A DNA stretch of 54,813 nt from Halanaerobiaceae bacterium ANBcell28 (lineage in GTDB: Bacteria > Bacillota > Halanaerobiia > Halanaerobiales > DTU029). The stretch is from positions 1 to 54,813 of the forward strand of contig JBBJJH010000021.1 in the NCBI GenBank assembly GCA_037623315.1. Reading direction: 5' to 3'. The notes beneath the pieces are model-generated. The model was given only the letters and a program-made list of their open reading frames with translations. It did no database searches and had not been told where the DNA came from. Positions 27,621 to 35,827 of this stretch are shown here, in pieces. Positions within the stretch are counted from its first letter, which is position 1; each line of letters starts with the position of its first letter. The translations under genes were made by a program, and so were the position numbers.

Positions 27621-28079
27621 ATGTATTATAAAAAAAGTTTAGCTAAAATATTGAAAATAATCATTTATCTTTTGATGGTTGTTTTATTGTTTCTTATGTT
27701 AGCGCTTGTAATTCAAGTAAGTGAAGGTACTATAAATTTATTTGAATTTATCCCCAGGTTTTTGTTTAGTGGGGGAATTGTAGTTATTTTGTTTTTTATA
27801 AAAAGGTTTGTAGATTCTATAGTTAATAAGGATCCATTTTCCAAAAAAAATATAGTTCATTTTAAATATATAGGATATGTGTTATTTGTATTTGCAGCAA
27901 TTGACTTATTAGTAAACTTAAAAACCTTTTCAGGATTTATGATCATATCCTGGCAGCCATATTTTGCAATCCATATGTCCTTTTATATGTATATTGCATT
28001 TGGTATCTTTTCATTGATATTATCTGAAGTCTTTAGGCAGGCTTACGATGTTAAGAAAGAAAATGATTTAACTATATAA
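27621..28079 (+). CDS. DUF2975 membrane protein
   Basis: A 152-residue integral membrane protein with four predicted helices (about 9-32, 42-60, 77-97, 115-138). A short basic linker with the DUF2975-typical KRFVDSIVNKDPFSKKNIVH stretch lies between helices 2 and 3. Function unknown. It is co-transcribed with the HTH gene, a very common pairing in Firmicutes, so the two probably form a functional module in which the membrane partner influences the regulator. Ribosome binding site AGGAGG is ideal. Confidence 0.85.
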   Translation: MYYKKSLAKILKIIIYLLMVVLLFLMLALVIQVSEGTINLFEFIPRFLFSGGIVVILFFIKRFVDSIVNKDPFSKKNIVHFKYIGYVLFVFAAIDLLVNLKTFSGFMIISWQPYFAIHMSFYMYIAFGIFSLILSEVFRQAYDVKKENDLTI

Positions 28080-28101
28080 ATATATTGCTATTAGACTTCT
28101 G

Positions 28102-28142
28102 AAAAGCTTTGTATAGTTATTATACGAGGCTTTTATTTTTTT
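28102..28142 (+). terminator. rho-independent terminator
   Basis: AAAAGC ... GTATA pairs with TATAC ... GCTTTT, followed by ATTTTTTT. It ends the HTH/DUF2975 transcript. Confidence 0.75.
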
Positions 28143-28226
28143 ATTAAAATCACTGAATTTAGAAGGAATGTTAGACTTTATGAGTAATTATATTATAGTA
28201 ATTATATATAGATAAGGAGCGAATAA

Positions 28227-29045
28227 ATGAAAGAGATAATAAATAGAGCAAATCAATTAAAATATTCTTCATTAAAATATTTAGAGAAAGAGGACATAGC
28301 TAATTTAGATTTATACATAAATAAAAATGATTCTATCTTTTTTTATTCAATCATTAGCGATACTGCAAAAGTAGATTGGGCAGCTAATACGAAAAGTGTT
28401 TTCTTGAATGGATTAAGAGATTTAATAGATAAACTGAGAGAAAATAAAACTATAAATAAAGTGCATATTGAGTTTATTCCTCCTGAGTTTGTATCTGATA
28501 TGGAAAAAGAGGGTTTTATAATAGTGAGTGAATGGATAGATTTCTGGTATAATAATCTAGAAGAAAAAGATATTCAATTAGCTGATAATTTAACAATAAG
28601 AGAAATTAAAGATAATGAATATGAAAGTGCAGCATTAGTCACTCAATCCTGTAAAGACTTTTCCAGGGGATACACAGGAGAAACTAGTGAGTGGATTAAA
28701 GATTGGAATGGAAATGATGATTCTATTGTTTTTCTTGCAGAAAAAGAAAAAAGTATTGTTGGAGTTTGTTGTGCTAATTTATATGGCTTTGACAGGGAAG
28801 ACGGTCCAATTATGTGGCTGAGGGAACTTGCAGTGCATCCAGAATATCATTCTCAAAAGATTGGCTTAAATTTGATGTCTTATGCAATTAAGTGGGGAAT
28901 AACGAAGGGAGCTAAACGTAGTTTTCTAGCCTGTGATGAAGATAATAAAAAAGCTATTAAATTATATGAGGGCATTGGGTATCAAAGAAATTCAGAGAGA
29001 GGTCAGATTAATATGGAATCGAATTCCCTTCTGAATATTAATTAA
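28227..29045 (+). CDS. GNAT-family N-acetyltransferase
   Basis: A 272-residue protein with a C-terminal GNAT fold (about 125-265). The acetyl-CoA loop and neighbours read IMWLRELAVHPEYHSQKIGLNLM, preceded by the AEKEKSIVGVCCANLYG strand and followed by FLACDEDNKKAIKLYEGIGY. The N-terminal ~115 residues form a less conserved extension (IEFIPPEFVSDMEKEGFII), perhaps a degenerate second GNAT unit. Substrate unknown. It stands alone between terminators. Confidence 0.85.
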   Translation: MKEIINRANQLKYSSLKYLEKEDIANLDLYINKNDSIFFYSIISDTAKVDWAANTKSVFLNGLRDLIDKLRENKTINKVHIEFIPPEFVSDMEKEGFIIVSEWIDFWYNNLEEKDIQLADNLTIREIKDNEYESAALVTQSCKDFSRGYTGETSEWIKDWNGNDDSIVFLAEKEKSIVGVCCANLYGFDREDGPIMWLRELAVHPEYHSQKIGLNLMSYAIKWGITKGAKRSFLACDEDNKKAIKLYEGIGYQRNSERGQINMESNSLLNIN

Positions 29046-29091
29046 TTCAATCTGGAATAATAACATAGTAAAGACGAAAGGAGAATTTACT

Positions 29092-30354
29092 ATGTTTAAT
29101 CCATTTGAACAGACACCAATGAAAATTGAAGATAACTTTATGGACTGGTCAACTATATATCCTAAACCATATTCTAAGATGGATGTGGATCCTTTTACAA
29201 AGCTAAGGATAATTCTAATGAATGGTATTGAGGTAGAATCAACAATGTTATCTCATCAATTTCATCGTAATTGTAACAATAATGACTTAAGACGTGAATT
29301 GGCTAACACACGCCGTGTTGAACAACAACAGCAAAAACATATTAACTGGTTAAAACCAATTGATGAAACTCCTTTAGAAACTACTATTGGATATGAACAT
29401 GTGGCTGTAGATCTTACTGCCTGGCTGGCAGAAAATGAACCAGATCCTTATGTGAAAGCAACATTAGACTTTGCGCTTTTGGAAGATTTTGATCATTTGT
29501 ATAGATATGCTAATTTACTAGATCTTGATAAAAATATTCCTTCTCAACAATTGGTAAAAAGCTATGTAGAAATTACACCGGGTCGTCCTACTATAGCAGA
29601 ACACCGTCATCCAGTAGATACAGTTAGGAGATTTGTTGATTTTAAAACTGCTGATATTCGTACTAAAGTTAATATATTAATTATTACCGCTGCTGAGCAA
29701 CAAACTATGAATTTCTATATGAATATAGGAAATACTTATTATAATGACATTGGGCGTCAACTTTATCAGGAGATTGGTTTGATTGAAGAAGAGCACGTAA
29801 GTCAATATGGTTCATTACTTGATCCAAATGCAAGCTGGCTTGAAAATCTTCTATTACACGAATACACAGAATGTTATCTCTATTATTCTTTTTATCAAGA
29901 TGAAATGGATCCAAATGTAAAGTCTGTCTGGGAAATGCATCTCAATCAGGAACTTTCTCACTTGCATAAAGCAGCTGAGCTTCTTCAGAATTATGAAAAT
30001 AAAGAATGGCAGCAAGTTGTTCCTGGGCCCTTTCCTAAATTATTAAGATTTCATGATACAAAAGATTATGTAAGAAAAATTTTAGGAGAGCAGATTGAAC
30101 TAACAGCAGATAGGGAAGAATTAGAAAATGTGAATGATCTAGCTGAAAACCACACATTCTTCACTTATCAAAATATGGTGAATCATGATCTTAAATCTGT
30201 GCCTAGTCATATAGTGATCGAAAATCGTCAGAAAGCAAAAAGTGAAGATTATCGTTATGAAGAACAAGAAAATGCTGTTGAGTCATTAAGAGATAGAACA
30301 AAAGATAATACAGAGATTGCTAGAACAAAACAGCGAGAATTAGTTGGGGTATAA
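29092..30354 (+). CDS. ferritin-like di-iron-type protein, function unknown
   Basis: A 420-residue soluble, helix-rich protein with carboxylate/histidine pairs spaced as in ferritin-like helical bundles: Glu131..His135 (LLEDFDHLYRYANLL), Glu202 (ITAAEQQTMNFYM), Glu232..His235 (IEEEHVSQYGSLLDP), Glu260 (HEYTECYLYYSFY) and Glu287..His290 (NQELSHLHKAAELL). Two bundle-like halves are apparent, an arrangement seen in Firmicute proteins of unknown function. The acidic/basic C-terminal tail after 370 looks disordered. Strong ribosome binding site (AAAGGAGAATTT). It is a single-gene transcript with a strong terminator. A role in iron or oxidative-stress handling is inferred only from fold. Confidence 0.6.
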   Translation: MFNPFEQTPMKIEDNFMDWSTIYPKPYSKMDVDPFTKLRIILMNGIEVESTMLSHQFHRNCNNNDLRRELANTRRVEQQQQKHINWLKPIDETPLETTIGYEHVAVDLTAWLAENEPDPYVKATLDFALLEDFDHLYRYANLLDLDKNIPSQQLVKSYVEITPGRPTIAEHRHPVDTVRRFVDFKTADIRTKVNILIITAAEQQTMNFYMNIGNTYYNDIGRQLYQEIGLIEEEHVSQYGSLLDPNASWLENLLLHEYTECYLYYSFYQDEMDPNVKSVWEMHLNQELSHLHKAAELLQNYENKEWQQVVPGPFPKLLRFHDTKDYVRKILGEQIELTADREELENVNDLAENHTFFTYQNMVNHDLKSVPSHIVIENRQKAKSEDYRYEEQENAVESLRDRTKDNTEIARTKQRELVGV

Positions 30355-30366
30355 ATAAGAATTCAA

Positions 30367-30420
30367 GAAGAGAGACAAAGTCACTATAAACTGAATTGAC
30401 CTTTGTCTCTCTTCTGTTTT
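30367..30420 (+). terminator. strong rho-independent terminator
   Basis: GAAGAGAGACAAAG (30367-30380) pairs perfectly with CTTTGTCTCTCTTC (30401-30414), followed by a T-rich run. Confidence 0.88.
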
Positions 30421-30498
30421 TAGGTAAAGTTTAGATTATATTGAAGGAAAAATATGTTTTATGCATAAATATATAGTATATTAATGGTTTAAGATTTT

Positions 30499-30642
30499 AT
30501 GCTTCTTAATTATATGGTAGAAGATTTTGTAAAATAATATGATGAGGATATTACTTACATATGTAATAACAATAGTGATGATATTATTAGACTAAATAGC
30601 AATGATAAAGAGAGATCAAATATGAACTTTATTAAGATTTAG
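30499..30642 (+). pseudogene. possible decayed ComFB-like small gene
   Basis: Starting at an ATG at 30499, one frame reads LLNYMVEDFVK, a stop at 30535, then QYDEDITYICNNNSDDIIRLN-like residues to a stop at 30640. The pattern (NYM-E--V start, a lone Cys then DDII-L-N) is reminiscent of ComFB proteins, but most of the family's cysteines are missing. Apart from this and a TTAGCA/TGCTAA mini-hairpin near 30642, the 30421-30695 gap shows nothing. Confidence 0.2.
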
Positions 30643-30695
30643 CATTTTTGCTAACTGAATTTAAAAAATAAATAATGTTAAAGTGAGGTGACTCT

Positions 30696-30833
30696 ATGGA
30701 ATATATAGGAATATTAGCATTTCTTATTATTATAATTCATATGGAAATACCAGATGATATTAAAAAATTAAAAAGAAGGGGTGATAATGATTTAGGGCTT
30801 ATCAATTTAAGTGAACAGATCGTAAAAGTATAA
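30696..30833 (+). CDS. small membrane protein, 45 aa
   Basis: ATG 30696 is preceded by GTGAGGTGACTCT. The peptide has one hydrophobic helix (IGILAFLIIIIHM, residues 4-16) followed by a charged tail (DDIKKLKRRGDNDLG). It is spaced 20 bases before a second small membrane ORF and is likely co-transcribed. Function unknown. Confidence 0.5.
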   Translation: MEYIGILAFLIIIIHMEIPDDIKKLKRRGDNDLGLINLSEQIVKV

Positions 30834-30853
30834 TTATTATAAAAGGTGATATT

Positions 30854-31033
30854 ATGGTAGATTTCAGTTGGATAATTTTCTTTGTTTTACCAATCATCAT
30901 TCCTAGCTTAAAAGTATTTTATCAAATAATTCGTAAAAAACCCAATATGGGTCAAGTAGTTATTGAAATTTCAAAATTTCCATGTAGAATAATAATACTT
31001 TGGCTCTTAGTATTATATGCATACTATTTTTGA
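30854..31033 (+). CDS. small membrane protein, 59 aa
   Basis: ATG 30854 follows AAAAGGTGATATT. There are two hydrophobic segments (WIIFFVLPIIIPSL near 6-19 and IIILWLLVLYAYYF at the C-terminus) separated by a basic loop (QIIRKKPNMGQ), suggesting a hairpin membrane protein. It is not recognised. It precedes the isocitrate dehydrogenase gene by 33 bases. Confidence 0.5.
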   Translation: MVDFSWIIFFVLPIIIPSLKVFYQIIRKKPNMGQVVIEISKFPCRIIILWLLVLYAYYF

Positions 31034-31066
31034 TTTTTTGGAGATATAAAAGAAAGGGTTGATAAA

Positions 31067-32065
31067 ATGTATAAAATAACATTAATACCTGGAGATGGCA
31101 TAGGACCAGAAGTAGTTTTTGCGACAAAAAGAGTAATTGAGGCTACTGGTGTTAAAATAGATTGGGATATACAAAAAGCAGGAGCAGAAACAATTAAAGA
31201 ATATGGCACGCCCCTACCACAAGAAGTAATTGATTCTATAAGAGTAAATAGAATGGCTTTAAAAGGTCCGATTACTACACCGGTTGGAGTTGGTTTTAGA
31301 AGCGTGAATGTACTATTGAGGAAAGAACTAGATCTTTATGCTAATATTAGACCAGTTAAGACTTATAAGGGTATTCCATCTAGGTATGAAAATATTGATA
31401 CGGTTGTTGTTAGGGAAAACACAGAAGATCTTTATGCTGGAGTTGAATATATGGTAGGAGATGACGTAGCTCAAAGTATTAAGATTTTTACTAAAAAGGG
31501 TTGCGAGCGTATTGTTAGATACGCTTTTGAATATGCAAGAAGAGAAGGAAGAAATCGGGTTACAGCGGTACATAAAGCTAATATTATGAAATGTACAGAC
31601 GGGATGTTTTTAAAAACTGCAAAAGAGATAGCTAAAGATTATTCTGATATAGAATTTGATGATGTAATTATTGATGCAATGGCTATGAAGTTAGTCTTAA
31701 CTCCTGAAGATTTTGATGTATTAGTTTTGCCCAATCTCTATGGTGATATAATATCAGATTTATGTGCAGGCCTTGTGGGAGGTCTTGGCATTGTTCCCGG
31801 CTCTAATATTGGCCACAATTATGCCATTTTTGAACCAATACATGGCAGTGCACCAGATATAGCAGGAAATAATATTGCCAATCCTACTGCAATGATACTT
31901 TCAGGAGTACATATGCTAAAATATATTGGTGAAATAGAAGCTGCATTAAAAATAGAGAAAGCCATAAAGAAAGTCTTAGCTGAAGGTGAATGTGTAACAG
32001 CTGATCTTGGTGGTTCAACAAATACTACAGAATATACAGATGAACTTATTAGAGTTATTGAATAG
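31067..32065 (+). CDS. NAD-type isocitrate/isopropylmalate-family dehydrogenase
   Basis: A 332-residue decarboxylating beta-hydroxyacid dehydrogenase. [13 protein letters not shown] opens the fold; [13 protein letters not shown] and [16 protein letters not shown] carry substrate-binding Arg/Ser-equivalent residues; [11 protein letters not shown] supplies the catalytic Lys; [19 protein letters not shown] the metal Asp; [12 protein letters not shown] the cofactor loop. Length and the ENTEDLYAG segment favour NAD-dependent isocitrate dehydrogenase over LeuB, but homoisocitrate- or isopropylmalate-type activity cannot be ruled out. It stands alone: no citrate synthase, aconitase or leu genes nearby. 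The product 2-oxoglutarate would feed glutamate synthesis. ATG follows AAAGAAAGGGTTGATAA. Confidence 0.88.
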   Translation: MYKITLIPGDGIGPEVVFATKRVIEATGVKIDWDIQKAGAETIKEYGTPLPQEVIDSIRVNRMALKGPITTPVGVGFRSVNVLLRKELDLYANIRPVKTYKGIPSRYENIDTVVVRENTEDLYAGVEYMVGDDVAQSIKIFTKKGCERIVRYAFEYARREGRNRVTAVHKANIMKCTDGMFLKTAKEIAKDYSDIEFDDVIIDAMAMKLVLTPEDFDVLVLPNLYGDIISDLCAGLVGGLGIVPGSNIGHNYAIFEPIHGSAPDIAGNNIANPTAMILSGVHMLKYIGEIEAALKIEKAIKKVLAEGECVTADLGGSTNTTEYTDELIRVIE

Positions 32066-32077
32066 AGTTAGAGATAA

Positions 32078-32296
32078 TGGCTTTCTGGGGAAGACAGAAC
32101 CAAATCATTTATATATCTCATAGAAAAATATGAATTATCATATGAAAATACATTGCTAATAGGTGATAGGAAGTTAGATATAGTTGGAGCAAAAAATGCT
32201 GGTTTAAAAACATTTTATCTGCAAAATACAAGTATAAATATAACAGGATGTGATTTTGTGGGTGAAAGCTTAAAGAAAGTTCTTGAATTAATATAG
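32078..32296 (+). pseudogene. HAD-phosphatase C-terminal remnant
   Basis: One frame reads SGEDRTKSFIYLIEKYELSY, then NTLLIGDRKLDIVGAKNAGL and KTFYL. This is the motif III/IV end of a phosphoglycolate-phosphatase-like HAD enzyme (Lys-equivalent followed by GDxxxDIxxAKNAG). It starts after a TAA at 32075 and lacks the DxDGT nucleophile domain, so only the last third remains. Confidence 0.75.
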
Positions 32297-32342
32297 ACGT
32301 AAACTATAATTATTAAAAAGAAAATAAAGGGAGGAGATTAAT

Positions 32343-32633
32343 ATCAAAAAAATAATTTTACTTATTATCTTTGCATTTATTTTAGTATCTTTGTCTGGTT
32401 GTCTTCCAGGTGATGGTTCTTATACAGAAGCAAGACCGGCAGGATTTTTCTGGGGTATTTGGCATGGGTGGATTGCTCCTGTTTCACTTATTCTTGGTTT
32501 ATTTAATGAAAATATTAGTATTTATGAAACTGTGAATACAGGTTGGTGGTATGATTTAGGTTTTTATATGGCAATAATTAGTGGTTTTGGTGGTTTGTCT
32601 CTGGCTCGAAAAAACTATTCAGAAGGTAAATAA
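32343..32633 (+). CDS. small lipoprotein/membrane protein with possible ATC start
   Basis: The frame from 32343 gives KKIILLIIFAFILVSLSGCL, a textbook lipoprotein signal with lipobox LSGC. The mature part has two hydrophobic segments (FFWGIWHGWIAPVSLILGLF and LGFYMAIISGFGGLSLA). GGGAGGAG at 32329-32336 places the start at an ATC (32343, 6-base spacer). The only conventional alternative, TTG at 32391, would delete the signal sequence. The family is a widespread small membrane protein with the WHGxIAP motif; function unknown. Confidence 0.6.
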   Translation: MKKIILLIIFAFILVSLSGCLPGDGSYTEARPAGFFWGIWHGWIAPVSLILGLFNENISIYETVNTGWWYDLGFYMAIISGFGGLSLARKNYSEGK

Positions 32634-32635
32634 AT

Positions 32636-32830
32636 ATGGATCTTCAAAAAGTTAAGAATTTTATAAAAGAAAAAACTCTTAATAAAGGTAGGTGGAATTA
32701 TCCTATTAGTAATAGGTATAATCATACTATGGGGGTGCTTAAATGGGCTGAAAGAATTCAAAAAATTGAAGGGGGAGATATTGAAATAAGTGAGGTGAGA
32801 TATGAATCGTTTATTAATGTTTTTACATAG
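32636..32830 (+). pseudogene. truncated HD-domain hydrolase
   Basis: A 64-residue frame begins like HD phosphohydrolases (RYNHTMGVLKWAERIQKIEG, where H is the first metal ligand), but it runs into unrelated sequence and stops before the HD dipeptide. The stop overlaps the next gene by 29 bases. It is likely a 5' remnant left after deletion, whose junction now supplies the next gene's GAGGTGAGAT ribosome site. Confidence 0.6.
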
Positions 32831-33233
32831 TTTTGTAGGTGTAGGGGCTTTGGCCGGTGGACTTGGTGCAATTTTGAATCCAAAAGCACCAATGGGTACT
32901 CCAGTATATATATTAAAAAATTCTCCCTTCAATGATTTTCTTATCCCCGGGATTATTTTATTTGTTGTAATTGGTCTGGGAAATGTTATAAGTGCATTAG
33001 TGATTCGTGCTAACTTAAAATATCGTTTATATTTAAGCAATGTATTTAGTTGGGCTTTGGTAATCTGGATTATAGTCCAATGTTTTATGCTTAGAGACAT
33101 AAATATTTTACATGTTATATTTTTTCTAATTGGTTTAATAGAAGTAATTTTAGCTACTAGTTTAATGTTTAAACATAGGCTATATCCAACAAATATAGTA
33201 ATTAATTTTTATAATAAGAAAAAAGGAATTTAA
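32802..33233 (+). CDS. four-helix membrane protein, unknown
   Basis: A 143-residue integral membrane protein. Hydrophobic helices lie near 3-27 (MFLHSFVGVGALAGGLGAIL), 47-70, 80-97 and 103-122. ATG 32802 follows GTGAGGTGAGAT at good spacing. It contains the motif LNPKAPMGTPVYILKNSPF in the first loop and a basic C-terminus (NKKKGI). I recognise the general type (small uncharacterised Firmicute membrane proteins) but no function. Antisense frames here are composition artefacts. Confidence 0.65.
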   Translation: MNRLLMFLHSFVGVGALAGGLGAILNPKAPMGTPVYILKNSPFNDFLIPGIILFVVIGLGNVISALVIRANLKYRLYLSNVFSWALVIWIIVQCFMLRDINILHVIFFLIGLIEVILATSLMFKHRLYPTNIVINFYNKKKGI

Positions 33234-33398
33234 TTATTTAAAGAATCTAATGCTATTTTAAATATTTTGTTTAATGTAAATTATTAAATTATTAAATTTG
33301 CATTAAAATTTTACTCAGGAACGTCGCGAATATGAAACGTTATGTAAAATAAATAGCGGAAAAGTAGTTTCAAATTATTAAGTGGGAGGAATTTTATT

Positions 33399-34088
33399 AT
33401 GAGCATGGACTGGTATGATATGATTGCTAAACGGAATGGTGGTTATAAAAGTGATGCTATATGTACAGTTGAAGGAGAATCTGGTGAAGATGAGTTTGAA
33501 AAAAGATTAATTGAGATGTTACCAAATTATGAATCTGTACTAGATGTGGGATGTGGACATGGAGAATTTACTTTAAAGATGGCTAAATATGCTAATAAAA
33601 TAATTGGAATGGATAATTCTAAGGAGTTATTAAAAATAGCTGAATCCTTACTTAAAGAAGCGGATGATATTAATAATGTTAAATTTATTGAAGCTTATAC
33701 AAAGGATGAAAATGGACTTCCATTTGAAGAAGAACAGTTTGATTTAATTTATAATAGAAGAGGTCCTTTATCTATATATAATCACATAAGACTTCTTCGA
33801 CGCGGAGGTAGAATATTCAGCATTCATCCTGCAGGTTTGGAAAAAGCAAAAGAGAGATTAATTAATGGTGGTTTTGTTGATATAAAAATAGAGATTTTTG
33901 ATAAGGCATATATTTATTATCCAAACGAGATTGAATTTGCCAAAGGTTTAACAGCTACACCAGGAAATCCAGATTATACGCTAGAAGAGAATAGAGATGA
34001 ACTTAAAAAACTTGTAAAAGAAAAAACAGTTGATGGTAGAATCCGTGGGCAATTATGGAGATATTTACTTACTGCAAGAAAACCTTAA
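33399..34088 (+). CDS. class I SAM-dependent methyltransferase
   Basis: A 229-residue protein with the Rossmann-type methyltransferase core: motif I VLDVGCGHGEFTLKMA (about 47-62), the acidic end of beta2 in IIGMDNSKELLKIA, and motif IV region FDLIYNRRGPLSIYNHIRLLRRGGRIF. The C-terminal part (YLLTARKP end) matches small-molecule methyltransferases of Firmicutes. Substrate unknown. ATG follows GTGGGAGGAATTTTATT. The 165-base gap upstream holds no gene. Confidence 0.88.
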   Translation: MSMDWYDMIAKRNGGYKSDAICTVEGESGEDEFEKRLIEMLPNYESVLDVGCGHGEFTLKMAKYANKIIGMDNSKELLKIAESLLKEADDINNVKFIEAYTKDENGLPFEEEQFDLIYNRRGPLSIYNHIRLLRRGGRIFSIHPAGLEKAKERLINGGFVDIKIEIFDKAYIYYPNEIEFAKGLTATPGNPDYTLEENRDELKKLVKEKTVDGRIRGQLWRYLLTARKP

Positions 34089-34164
34089 ATAAGCTTTGTT
34101 AGTTATAAAAAGTTACAATTTGCTGTAAAAAGATAAGTTTATTGAATTTGTTAGGAGGAATTGA

Positions 34165-34260
34165 ATGTTAATTTATAAAGGATTTGAAAAATGGACAGGT
34201 GATTATGATGTCAATATAAAGACTAGCAAAGGATATCCATTTGGAGATTGTAAATTATGA
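34165..34260 (+). CDS. 31-aa upstream ORF overlapping the Nudix start
   Basis: ATG 34165 has a near-consensus AGGAGGAATTGA ribosome site and opens MLIYKGFEKWTGDYDVNIKT to a TGA that overlaps the next ATG (ATGA). Either a translated leader coupled to the Nudix gene or the stub of a decayed gene; no homology recognised. Confidence 0.4.
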   Translation: MLIYKGFEKWTGDYDVNIKTSKGYPFGDCKL

Positions 34261-34706
34261 ATAAAGTTATAAAGAAGGTATCTGCCTATATAGTTAGGGA
34301 AAGTGTTCGTGGCTATGATGAGCTGCTTGTGTTTTCACATAAAGATTATCCAGATGTTCCTGTGCAAATACCAGGTGGGACAGTGGAGGATGATGAAGAC
34401 CTTATAGATGCTCTAAAGCGTGAGATATATGAAGAAACAGGATTAACTGATTATAGTATAATAAAAGAACTTGGTGAAGTTTTTTATACTAACGAAGTAA
34501 AGGAAAAATATAATAGACATTTTTATTTACTTAGAGTTCCTGAAACAACATTAGACACTTGGGATCATGAAGTGAGTGGTAAGGGAGAGGATAATGGTCT
34601 GATATTTACTTATTTTTGGTATGGACACCAAGAAGTTTTCTCAATATATAAAAGGGATTGCCAGTTTTTGTCACGAGAATTTATACCATCATTATTTCCA
34701 AAATAA
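34257..34706 (+). CDS. Nudix hydrolase
   Basis: A 149-residue protein with a perfect Nudix box GX5EX7REUXEEXGU: GTVEDDEDLIDALK then REIYEETGL (about 41-63). It cleaves a nucleoside diphosphate linked to an unknown moiety, using Mg2+. The ATG overlaps the TGA of the preceding small ORF and has no good ribosome site of its own, indicating translational coupling. It ends FIPSLFPK. Substrate cannot be inferred. Confidence 0.9.
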   Translation: MNKVIKKVSAYIVRESVRGYDELLVFSHKDYPDVPVQIPGGTVEDDEDLIDALKREIYEETGLTDYSIIKELGEVFYTNEVKEKYNRHFYLLRVPETTLDTWDHEVSGKGEDNGLIFTYFWYGHQEVFSIYKRDCQFLSREFIPSLFPK

Positions 34707-34829
34707 GTTATTTTAGGATTAAGTAATAATAAGATTTTAATTCCTCTATGCTGAGAAATTAAGTAAAAATGTTTTTAATTGCTTATCATAAATTTAACAT
34801 AAAGCACAAAAAAGAAAGAAGGGTAAAAC

Positions 34830-35627
34830 ATGGAAAATATATTATTAGAAGATATACCTGATGATTTGAATAATATTATTTGTGATAGCAGTTTTCAAGA
34901 AAATACCACTGGTTGTTCAAATTCAACAGTATTACACATAAATAAAATTAAGCAATATAATTCTGCATATCTAAAAGTAGCAGTTTATAATAAAGTTGAA
35001 AATTTAAAAAATGAAGTTGAAATATTAAAGTGGTTGAAAGGTAGAGTTTCTGTTCCAGAAGTTTATTATTATAAGGAGTATAAGGATAAAGAGTATATTT
35101 TAATGTCAGAAATAAAAGGATTTGAATGTTCAAATCAATATTATAGAAAAGAACCAGAAAAAATGGTAAAAATATTTGCTGAAGGCTTAAAAGAAATACA
35201 TAAGATAGATATTAGTGAATGTCCATTTGATCAAACATTGGAAAAAAAGATTAAAAAGGCAAAATATAATGTAGATAATGGTCTGGTTGATGAAGAAGAT
35301 GTACAAGCTGAAAATATAGGGAAGAACGCTAAGGAATTATATGAAATGCTAGTGGATAGAAGACCAGAGAGTGAAGATTTAGTTTTTACACATGGAGATT
35401 ATTGTCTACCTAATGTAATAATAAATGAAAATAAATTAAGTGGCTTTATTGATATGGGTAGAGCTGGTGTTGCTGATAGATACCAAGATTTAGCATTAGC
35501 AGTAAGAACATTAAAGTCTAATCTTGGCTCAATAAAATGGAGCGAGTTATTTTTGAAATATTATGGTCTTGAAAAAGCTGATTACTCAAAAATAGACTTT
35601 TATATATTATTAGATGAACTGTTTTAG
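34830..35627 (+). CDS. APH(3')-like aminoglycoside phosphotransferase family kinase
   Basis: A 265-residue kinase of the APH(3') type and length. The catalytic loop is FTHGDYCLPNVII (Asp base and Asn metal ligand); the DFG-equivalent is GFIDMGRAGVADRYQDLALA, both diagnostic for aminoglycoside 3'-phosphotransferases. The N-lobe shows YLKVAVYNKVENLKNEVEIL with a candidate ATP Lys. All catalytic residues seem present, so the product could modify aminoglycosides, but chromosomal homologues sometimes have other substrates. Codon use is as AT-rich as its neighbours and no mobile element flanks it. A PstS remnant follows directly. ATG follows GAAAGAAGGGTAAAAC. Confidence 0.82.
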   Translation: MENILLEDIPDDLNNIICDSSFQENTTGCSNSTVLHINKIKQYNSAYLKVAVYNKVENLKNEVEILKWLKGRVSVPEVYYYKEYKDKEYILMSEIKGFECSNQYYRKEPEKMVKIFAEGLKEIHKIDISECPFDQTLEKKIKKAKYNVDNGLVDEEDVQAENIGKNAKELYEMLVDRRPESEDLVFTHGDYCLPNVIINENKLSGFIDMGRAGVADRYQDLALAVRTLKSNLGSIKWSELFLKYYGLEKADYSKIDFYILLDELF

Positions 35628-35827
35628 ATAAAATTAAACTAATAAGTATTGATGGTGTTCAAGCAAATAAAGATACGATCAAAAATAATGAATATCCATT
35701 AGCAGGTGATTTTTTTGTAGTAACAGCAGGAAGTGAAAATCCCAATATTGATATATTTACAGAATGGATATTATCATCACAAGGACAATATTTACTTGAA
35801 AAGACTGGATACACAGCAATTAAATAA
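35618..35827 (+). pseudogene. PstS phosphate-binding protein C-terminal remnant
   Basis: A frame overlapping the end of the kinase gene reads KLISIDGVQANKDTIKNNEY, then PLAGDFFVVT and FTEWILSSQGQYLLEKTGYT. This is the last ~65 residues of a periplasmic phosphate-binding protein (SIDGV--N-ENI--G-YPL and SPEGQ-IVEK-GY patterns). There is no start and no upstream domain. The kinase's 3' end was joined to this remnant by a deletion or rearrangement. Confidence 0.75.

Noticed and set aside
32615-33100. 161-aa minus-strand ORF opposite the membrane protein at 32802
   Set aside because: It lacks a ribosome site, overlaps two plus-strand genes, and its residues are the complement of hydrophobic codons.
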